Source: an uncultured Pseudomonadota bacterium
GTDB lineage: Bacteria > Pseudomonadota > Alphaproteobacteria > RF32 > CAG-239
Assembly (NCBI GenBank): GCA_902795745.1
Contig: CADBMG010000137.1
Span: forward strand, 1-13,499
Length of the DNA: 13,499 nucleotides
Direction: 5' to 3'
Made by a program: the position numbers and the translations under genes. Numbering within the stretch: the stretch's first letter is position 1; each line of letters begins with the position of its first letter. Below, piece after piece: positions 7,256-11,363 of the stretch. The notes under the pieces were generated by a model that searched no databases, was not told where the DNA came from, and saw nothing but the letters and a program-made list of their open reading frames with translations.

Positions 7256-7969
7256 CAAAGCGGCAAAAGCAAAAATCACAAAAATCAAAGTAGCGTATAC
7301 AATGGCTGGTCCGAACGGTCCTATCTTCCTTTTGTTAATCATCCAACCGGCGGCAAACAATAAGCAAGATCCCAGTAAAATATACGGCATAGCGGCAAAA
7401 CCTACCCATGCACCGATTGCACTCAGCAGTTTGATATCGCCATCGCCAAATGCTTCAGGATATTTCCATACAACGAATAAACTGGCGATAAGCGGCATCA
7501 AGTAGCCACTGATTGCACCTAATGCACTGTTTGCGGCACAAGTAATGAAATACGGCTCAGGAATTATCAACCAAAATCCTTGTTTTGCAGCATAAGCAAA
7601 TCCCAGCAGCAGTAAAGGCAACGTCAAAATATCCGGTAGCAACATAAAGCGTTTATCAACTTCAACCAACAATAAAAGAATCCACAAAAAAGCAATATAC
7701 CACCATGTAAAAATTGTATCAAAATTGAGCGCAAATAAAATAGTAGCGGCAGAAGTAAAAATCGCCCAACCGATACTGCGCATAAAATAGCGGCGAAACA
7801 GTTCCATATATGCTTCGTTATTCTTTAGCTTTGCCCAAGGCATATAATGCGATGGCACAAATATTTTAAGTAAAATATAGCCGCTTGATGCCGGTATCAA
7901 TTTACCTATACGTCTTGCTAAATAAGGAATGAGCAAACCGAATAAAAAACCGCTTATGATATATAGCAT
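7250..7969 (-). CDS. A24-family prepilin peptidase-like membrane protease
   Basis: A 239-residue polytopic inner-membrane protein with about seven hydrophobic segments. Both aspartates of the GxGD aspartyl protease family are visible: D105 in LVEVDKRFMLLPD and D178 in FGDGDIKLLSAIGAWVG (GDGD 175-178). The C-terminal GPFGPAIVYA also matches the family. Such enzymes cleave the leader of type IV prepilins or type II secretion pseudopilins. The N-terminal segment resembles the prepilin peptidase N-terminal domain but lacks the CxxC zinc pairs of PilD, so N-methylation activity is doubtful. A smaller CpaA-like role is the alternative. No pilin or secretion gene is in the window. The ribosome site AAGGAG stands 8 nt before the ATG at 7969. 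It is convergent with recF, stops overlapping by 6 nt. Confidence 0.82.
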   Translation of the reverse strand: MLYIISGFLFGLLIPYLARRIGKLIPASSGYILLKIFVPSHYMPWAKLKNNEAYMELFRRYFMRSIGWAIFTSAATILFALNFDTIFTWWYIAFLWILLLLVEVDKRFMLLPDILTLPLLLLGFAYAAKQGFWLIIPEPYFITCAANSALGAISGYLMPLIASLFVVWKYPEAFGDGDIKLLSAIGAWVGFAAMPYILLGSCLLFAAGWMINKRKIGPFGPAIVYATLIFVIFAFAALS

Positions 7970-8028
7970 AATTTTTCTCCTTTGTAGTTGTACCTGATTT
8001 AATATAATCGCAAAAGGATAAAATTATG

Positions 8029-8247
8029 TTAAAAGCAAAGAAGACGCAAAGTTATTGTGTCCTCTCTGGTTTTATGCGGTTGCATAGTGCGATATATTGA
8101 CCGAAACAACAGCTTATTCTGCCGCCTTCCGGCCATTAAAGCCATGGGCAGCAAAGTATAACACCACTTGCTAAGATGCTCTGAAAACAGTTTCAACACT
8201 CCAAGCAAGTTATCATCTTGCTCAGGTGCATCTATACCATATATATG
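8029..8247 (-). other. Island: possible structured RNA, peptidase leader or small ORF
   Basis: Reading on the minus strand, a frame is open for 72 codons from 8247 to a TAA at 8029-8031. It has no ATG with a ribosome site; a GTG at 8197-8199 would give 56 residues, ending in TREDTITLRLLCF. I do not recognise the peptide. The RNA has clear pairing: AGCAAG/CTTGCT (8204-8209 with 8217-8222, 7-nt loop), and CTGCC/GGCAG (8119-8123 with 8147-8151) enclosing a GCC-GGAA-GGC hairpin. A second CTTGCT at 8167-8172 followed by AAGATG competes for the same partners (AGCAAG and CATCTT at 8214-8219), so two exclusive folds are possible. A promoter stands at 8231-8259. A long leader of the A24 gene, an independent small RNA, or a small or decayed gene are all possible. 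Confidence 0.35.
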
Positions 8248-8259
8248 TTATATTGTAAA
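8231..8259 (-). promoter_or_regulatory. Promoter-like sequence reading into the island
   Basis: On the minus strand there is a -35 TTTACA (8259-8254), a 17-bp spacer, and a -10 TATAGA (8236-8231) preceded by TGG (extended -10). A start near 8224 would place the AGCAAG/CTTGCT hairpin at the very 5' end of the transcript. Confidence 0.45.
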
Positions 8260-8318
8260 AATAAAAAGGAAAACGTCAGCAGTTACGACGAATTAATCTC
8301 ATAGTTGAGAAAAATAAA

Positions 8319-8897
8319 TTATCTTTGCGCCAATTTCATACCGAGCTGATTAGAAAACTCCGCTATTCCTTTTTCCAACAGAATCGGTAATAAATCGGTA
8401 ACAATATCTATATTGCGTTCAATATTTTCCTTATCGTTTTTACCAAAACCGGAAAGTACGTGGTTAACCACGCTTTCTTCACTTTTATTGTTCGGATGTC
8501 CCACTCCTAAACGGATGCGGTTATAATTCGGCGTTATATTGGCATCAATGCTTTTTAAGCCGTTATGCCCACCGGCACCACCTCCGATTTTCGCCTTAAT
8601 TTTATCAGTAGGCAAATCCATATCATCGTGTATAACCACAATATTTTGCGGTAGTATTTTGTAGAAATGTGCCACCTTTACCACACTGTTACCGGAAAGA
8701 TTCATATAAGTCTGTGGTTTTAGCAGATATACTTTTTCGCCGCCGATTTGCCCTTCGGCAATCAGCCCGTCAAACTTAGCACGAAACGGCGAAAAATTAT
8801 AGCGGCGATGAATCTCATCTGCCGCCATAAATCCAACGTTATGGCGTGTCGCTGCATATTCCGCTCCCGGATTACCCAAACCGACCACCAAAAACAT
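8319..8897 (-). CDS. pth: Peptidyl-tRNA hydrolase
   Basis: A 192-residue monomeric cytoplasmic enzyme that releases tRNA from peptidyl-tRNAs dropped by stalled ribosomes. The family signature is complete: GLGNPG at 6-11 with N9, the catalytic His in TRHNVGF (H19, equivalent to E. coli H20), KPQTYMNLSG with N66, VIHDDMDLP with D91, and GGAGGHNGLKS with N112. The length is normal. The ATG at 8895-8897 has an AGAGGA site, which itself overlaps the rplY stop region; only 9 nt separate the two genes, so they form an operon. The rplY-pth pair is common in bacteria and couples two translation functions. ychF, a frequent third member, is not present. Confidence 0.97.
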   Translation of the reverse strand: MFLVVGLGNPGAEYAATRHNVGFMAADEIHRRYNFSPFRAKFDGLIAEGQIGGEKVYLLKPQTYMNLSGNSVVKVAHFYKILPQNIVVIHDDMDLPTDKIKAKIGGGAGGHNGLKSIDANITPNYNRIRLGVGHPNNKSEESVVNHVLSGFGKNDKENIERNIDIVTDLLPILLEKGIAEFSNQLGMKLAQR

Positions 8898-8906
8898 TTT
8901 TTCCTC

Positions 8907-9197
8907 TTACTTACGCATAAAATCAACGTGAAGCGGTTTATCTGAAACAGGGTGAAATTGTACATCCTGACAAACAACCTTGGTCTTTTTACCTTCAATA
9001 TCAACAGTGATATTTGATTGATAAAAATCAGCCAAATCCAAAGCCTTTTCTAACTCTACAGGATCAAGACTAATCAATACTGCATCTCTTTTACCAGCAT
9101 AAATAACTGCAGGAACGCGACCCTCACGACGACAAGCACGAGCTGCCCCCTTACCTGCTTTTTCACGCTTTTTTGCATTAAAAGTATAATCTGTCAT
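8907..9197 (-). CDS. rplY: 50S ribosomal protein L25, short single-domain form
   Basis: A 96-residue protein beginning MTDYTFNAKKREKAGKGAAR, with RREGRVPAVIYAGKRD and CQDVQFHPVSDKPLHVDF, the conserved landmarks of L25, which binds 5S rRNA in the central protuberance. Most alphaproteobacteria carry the longer Ctc/TL5-type protein of about 200 residues, in which a second beta domain follows directly after LHVDF. Here the gene stops two residues later (MRK, then TAA at 8907-8909), and the pth ribosome site follows at once, with no trace of the second domain. The product therefore resembles the single-domain E. coli L25 (94 residues). An AAGGA site precedes the ATG. A promoter (9260-9288) and leader hairpin (9227-9252) lie upstream. 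Confidence 0.93.
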   Translation of the reverse strand: MTDYTFNAKKREKAGKGAARACRREGRVPAVIYAGKRDAVLISLDPVELEKALDLADFYQSNITVDIEGKKTKVVCQDVQFHPVSDKPLHVDFMRK

Positions 9198-9226
9198 TTT
9201 CTTTTTCCTTAACTAAAATAAACACT

Positions 9227-9252
9227 CTTTCAGCCTCCAGGGGTGCCGAAAG
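9227..9252 (-). promoter_or_regulatory. Hairpin in the rplY 5' leader
   Basis: In the minus-strand RNA, CUUUCGGC (9252-9245) pairs with GCUGAAAG (9234-9227): 8 bp including one G-U pair, around a 10-nt loop. The equivalent plus-strand RNA would have an A-C mismatch at that pair, so the structure favours the minus transcript. It begins about 6 nt after the predicted start and ends 29 nt before the rplY ATG. E. coli rplY is known to be autoregulated through its leader; a similar role here is inference. Confidence 0.5.
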
Positions 9253-9259
9253 TAAGTGC

Positions 9260-9288
9260 TTTTTACATCAAAAAAACAACGATTGCAA
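9260..9288 (-). promoter_or_regulatory. Promoter of the rplY-pth operon
   Basis: On the minus strand there is a -35 TTGCAA (9288-9283), a 17-bp spacer, and a -10 TAAAAA (9265-9260), 4 of 6 matches each. It sits between the terminator of the upstream gene (9311-9348) and the leader hairpin, the place where a promoter is needed. Confidence 0.5.
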
Positions 9289-9310
9289 GTATTTTTTATA
9301 CGTTTGCATA

Positions 9311-9348
9311 AAACAAAAACGGAAGACCTTACAATCTTCCGTTTTGTT
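9311..9348 (-). terminator. Terminator of the orphan 126-aa gene
   Basis: AAAACGGAAGA pairs with TCTTCCGTTTT (9316-9326 with 9335-9345), an 11-bp perfect stem with an 8-nt loop, extended by 3 bp past a bulge. In the minus direction it is followed by T-rich sequence (the A run at 9311-9319 on the plus strand). It begins 3 nt after the stop codon at 9351-9353. Confidence 0.82.
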
Positions 9349-9350
9349 CT

Positions 9351-9731
9351 TTACAGCGACTCGATGTACTCTCGTATTTCATCACGTCGCTCATCAGTTA
9401 CCGGCTTTCCGGTGAGCTTTTCTTCAAGCTCAATTAGCTTATCAACGAGCTCAGATTTCTCTTTGAGAGTCATCTTTCGAATGACTGTCTTGAGTTCACT
9501 GACACGCCCGAAGATGATGATCATCACGTCCGGATAACACCGGCGATCAATTTCATCCGACACCTGAACGGTAATCTCTCTCACATACTTGGCATTTTTC
9601 TTAGATAGCTTAACGCTCTGTAAGAATTCAACCGTATGCAGCAGTTCATTTAATTCCCTGTCGCTAAACTGCCGAAGCGACTTTAACTGTAACGCCTGTC
9701 GAATGGCGTTGACTTGTAAATTATAAACCAT
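9351..9731 (-). CDS. Hypothetical helical protein, 126 aa
   Basis: ATG at 9729-9731; a TTG at 9737 would add two residues but is less likely. The product is charged and apparently all helical: an N-terminal part QALQLKSLRQFSDRELNELLHTVEFLQ, a middle with QVSDEIDRRCYPDVMIIIFGR, and a Lys/Glu-rich C-terminal half (MTLKEKSELVDKLIELEEKL) with coiled-coil character. There is no signal peptide or transmembrane segment, so a cytoplasmic location is likely. I recognise no family. It is a single-gene unit with its own promoter and two flanking hairpin terminators, standing between two conserved operons. Its base composition looks richer in G+C than neighbouring genes and no Shine-Dalgarno sequence is evident. 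Together these hint at a later insertion; that is inference. Confidence 0.72.
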   Translation of the reverse strand: MVYNLQVNAIRQALQLKSLRQFSDRELNELLHTVEFLQSVKLSKKNAKYVREITVQVSDEIDRRCYPDVMIIIFGRVSELKTVIRKMTLKEKSELVDKLIELEEKLTGKPVTDERRDEIREYIESL

Positions 9732-9771
9732 AAGCAATTTATTTTAAAACAATAATAACTTTATGGACTTA

Positions 9772-9799
9772 AATTTAGCATATTTTTGTCAAAAGTCAA
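9772..9799 (-). promoter_or_regulatory. Promoter of the orphan 126-aa gene
   Basis: On the minus strand there is a -35 TTGACT (9799-9794), a 16-bp spacer ending in TGC (extended -10), and a -10 TAAATT (9777-9772). A start near 9765 gives a leader of about 34 nt before the ATG at 9731. A perfect TTGACA overlaps the spacer (9793-9788) but has no -10 at proper distance. Confidence 0.5.
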
Positions 9800-9821
9800 G
9801 TAACAAAATATGAAAGCAATA

Positions 9822-9859
9822 AAAAATCCCTTAATGTACTTCTACATTGAGGGATTTTT
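9822..9859 (-). terminator. Terminator of the bamA-lpxD-fabZ operon
   Basis: AAAAATCCCTTAATGTA (9822-9838) pairs with TACATTGAGGGATTTTT (9843-9859) around the 4-nt loop CTTC. On the minus strand it ends in T5 and follows the fabZ stop codon by 18 nt. The stem is nearly symmetrical, so it could also stop plus-strand transcription. Confidence 0.85.
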
Positions 9860-9877
9860 CTTGGTTTGACTAATAAT

Positions 9878-10330
9878 TTATTCTTCGATAATCATCGCGG
9901 TCAAATCCGCTTCTGAAACCACTTGATCATCAACTTTGGCAACACCGTGAAAAACAAAAATGTTACGATGAACTTTAACTTTTTCGACGTGCATTTTAAG
10001 CTGATCCCCCGGACGTACCGGTTTGCGAAACTTCACACCGTCAACTGCCATAAACAATACACTACATTTTTTGGTGGCATAATCGTCAGATGCGCTCATT
10101 ACCACGCAACCGGCAGTTTGTGCCATTGCTTCAATCTGTAACACTCCCGGCATTATCGGATTGCCCGGAAAATGGCCTTGGAAAAATAGCTCATTCATCG
10201 TCAGATTTTTTAAGCCGATACCTTTTTCGCCAGGCACCTCAACTTCCAACTTGTCGACCAACAAGAATGGATAGCGGTGCGGCAACATCTTCATAATTTC
10301 ATCAATGTTATATATTTTATTTTCTGCCAT
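9878..10330 (-). CDS. fabZ: 3-hydroxyacyl-ACP dehydratase FabZ
   Basis: A 150-residue hot-dog-fold enzyme that dehydrates (3R)-hydroxyacyl-ACP in type II fatty acid synthesis. PHRYPFLLVDK (17-27) and the active-site stretch GHFPGNPIMPGVLQIEAMAQ (52-71) are diagnostic, with catalytic H53 and E67. The length is typical. It starts 8 nt after the lpxD stop codon, and its AGAGGA ribosome site overlaps that stop, so the two are coupled. FabZ and LpxD draw on the same 3-hydroxyacyl-ACP pool, which is why they share an operon in many Gram-negatives. lpxA, the usual next gene, is missing: a strong terminator follows instead. Confidence 0.97.
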   Translation of the reverse strand: MAENKIYNIDEIMKMLPHRYPFLLVDKLEVEVPGEKGIGLKNLTMNELFFQGHFPGNPIMPGVLQIEAMAQTAGCVVMSASDDYATKKCSVLFMAVDGVKFRKPVRPGDQLKMHVEKVKVHRNIFVFHGVAKVDDQVVSEADLTAMIIEE

Positions 10331-10338
10331 AATATCCT

Positions 10339-11352
10339 CTATTTTTTAGAATTTTTCTGTAAAAACGCCACTTGACGCATAAAGTCCTTAAACGGAACAC
10401 ACGGACTGCCCATTACCACTGCTCCGGCATCAACATCACGCATTACGCCCGATTGAGCGGCAATTTGCGCTCCGCTACCGATATTCAGGTGGTCGGCCAA
10501 ACCGACTTGTCCGCCCAAAACCACAAAATCGCCTAAAGTACAACTTCCGGCAATGCCCACTTGCGCTACAATCACACAACCGCGGCCCAGCTTGTCGTTA
10601 TGTGCTATTTGCACCAAGTTATCAATGCGACAACCGTCAGCAATGACCGTATCATCAAGCGCACCGCGGTCTATGCAAGCATTGGCACCGATCTCCACAT
10701 CATTACCTATAATCACACGTCCCAACTGCGGAATGCGATGATGTTGTCCATTCATAAACTGAAAACCGAATCCGTCGTGACCGATACGCGCCCCGCTATA
10801 TATGTAGCAATCATTACCAATGATGGCATAAGAAACAGATGCTCCGGAGGCTATACGGCAATTACTGCCAATTTTGCAATTGTGGTTAATAACAACGTGC
10901 GGTTCAATCACGCAATTATCGCCTATCTCCACATTTTCACCAATAACGGCATAAGCCCCGATAAAACATCCCTTCCCTATCTTTGCCGAATCCGCAATTT
11001 TTGCAGATGAATCAATGCCGGATTGCGGCTTGTGCTCGGCATACATATACTCATTGAGAGCAATAAATGCCAATTTAGGATTTTCGCAGATCAACGGAAT
11101 AACGCCTTGTGGCACAAATTGTGCCAAATCTGCTGTGGTAACACAGGCTTTGGCTTTCATTTCTGCAGCTTTTTCTTTACTTTTTCTATCGTAGAAAAAG
11201 CAGATATCTTCCGCCCTCGCACTTGCCATTGTCGCAATATCGGCAATTTTTTCATTTTTCTTGTCGGCATTTTGCAAAACGGCAGATGTAACCTCAGCCA
11301 CATCGGCCAAGGTTACATTTTCTTTTTTATGATAAAAGTTTGCATCTACCAT
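10339..11352 (-). CDS. lpxD: UDP-3-O-(3-hydroxyacyl)glucosamine N-acyltransferase
   Basis: A 337-residue trimeric acyltransferase that adds the N-linked 3-hydroxyacyl chain from ACP, the third step of lipid A synthesis in the cytoplasm. The N-terminal domain (about 1-110) has the uridine-binding features LpxD carries and LpxA lacks (AEDICFFYDRK). From about 113 to 320 runs a left-handed beta helix of hexapeptide repeats (IGKGCF, IGENVE, IGDNCV, IGSNCR, and so on). The catalytic His is H251 in DNLVQIAHND; the insertion loop GHDGFGF is also present. The C-terminal helix is short. The protein is rich in Cys. Its AAGG ribosome site begins at the bamA stop codon, so it is translated within the same operon. 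Confidence 0.96.
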   Translation of the reverse strand: MVDANFYHKKENVTLADVAEVTSAVLQNADKKNEKIADIATMASARAEDICFFYDRKSKEKAAEMKAKACVTTADLAQFVPQGVIPLICENPKLAFIALNEYMYAEHKPQSGIDSSAKIADSAKIGKGCFIGAYAVIGENVEIGDNCVIEPHVVINHNCKIGSNCRIASGASVSYAIIGNDCYIYSGARIGHDGFGFQFMNGQHHRIPQLGRVIIGNDVEIGANACIDRGALDDTVIADGCRIDNLVQIAHNDKLGRGCVIVAQVGIAGSCTLGDFVVLGGQVGLADHLNIGSGAQIAAQSGVMRDVDAGAVVMGSPCVPFKDFMRQVAFLQKNSKK

Positions 11353-11363
11353 TTTATATTACC

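Larger units (their letters stand above)
7970..8318. other. Gene-free stretch between the A24 peptidase and pth
   Basis: 349 bp without a clear gene. The peptidase-proximal part (7970-8028) is AT-rich and holds only the AAGGAG ribosome site of that gene plus weak -10-like sequences. The middle (about 8029-8225) has visibly higher G+C and forms hairpins; see the island entry. The pth-proximal part (8260-8318) is AT-rich again. A small stem TCTCA/TGAGA at about 8297-8310 has no T run after it, so no clear pth terminator is visible. Confidence 0.6.

Noticed and set aside
8119..8151. Signal recognition particle RNA, suggested by a GGAA-loop hairpin followed by GGCAG on the minus strand
   Set aside because: The conserved 5' side (GUCAGG-like) of helix 8 is missing and the flanks do not form the SRP rod.
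8175..8183. Nine-base word GATGCTCTG shared with the dnaA leader (3206-3214)
   Set aside because: Flanks do not match; most likely chance.
9735..9737. TTG start for the orphan gene
   Set aside because: ATG at 9731 is only two codons later and neither has a ribosome site, so the ATG is preferred.
10561..11010. 149-codon plus-strand open frame opposite lpxD
   Set aside because: It is antisense to the hexapeptide-repeat region of lpxD, has no ribosome site and a repetitive composition expected from a shadow.
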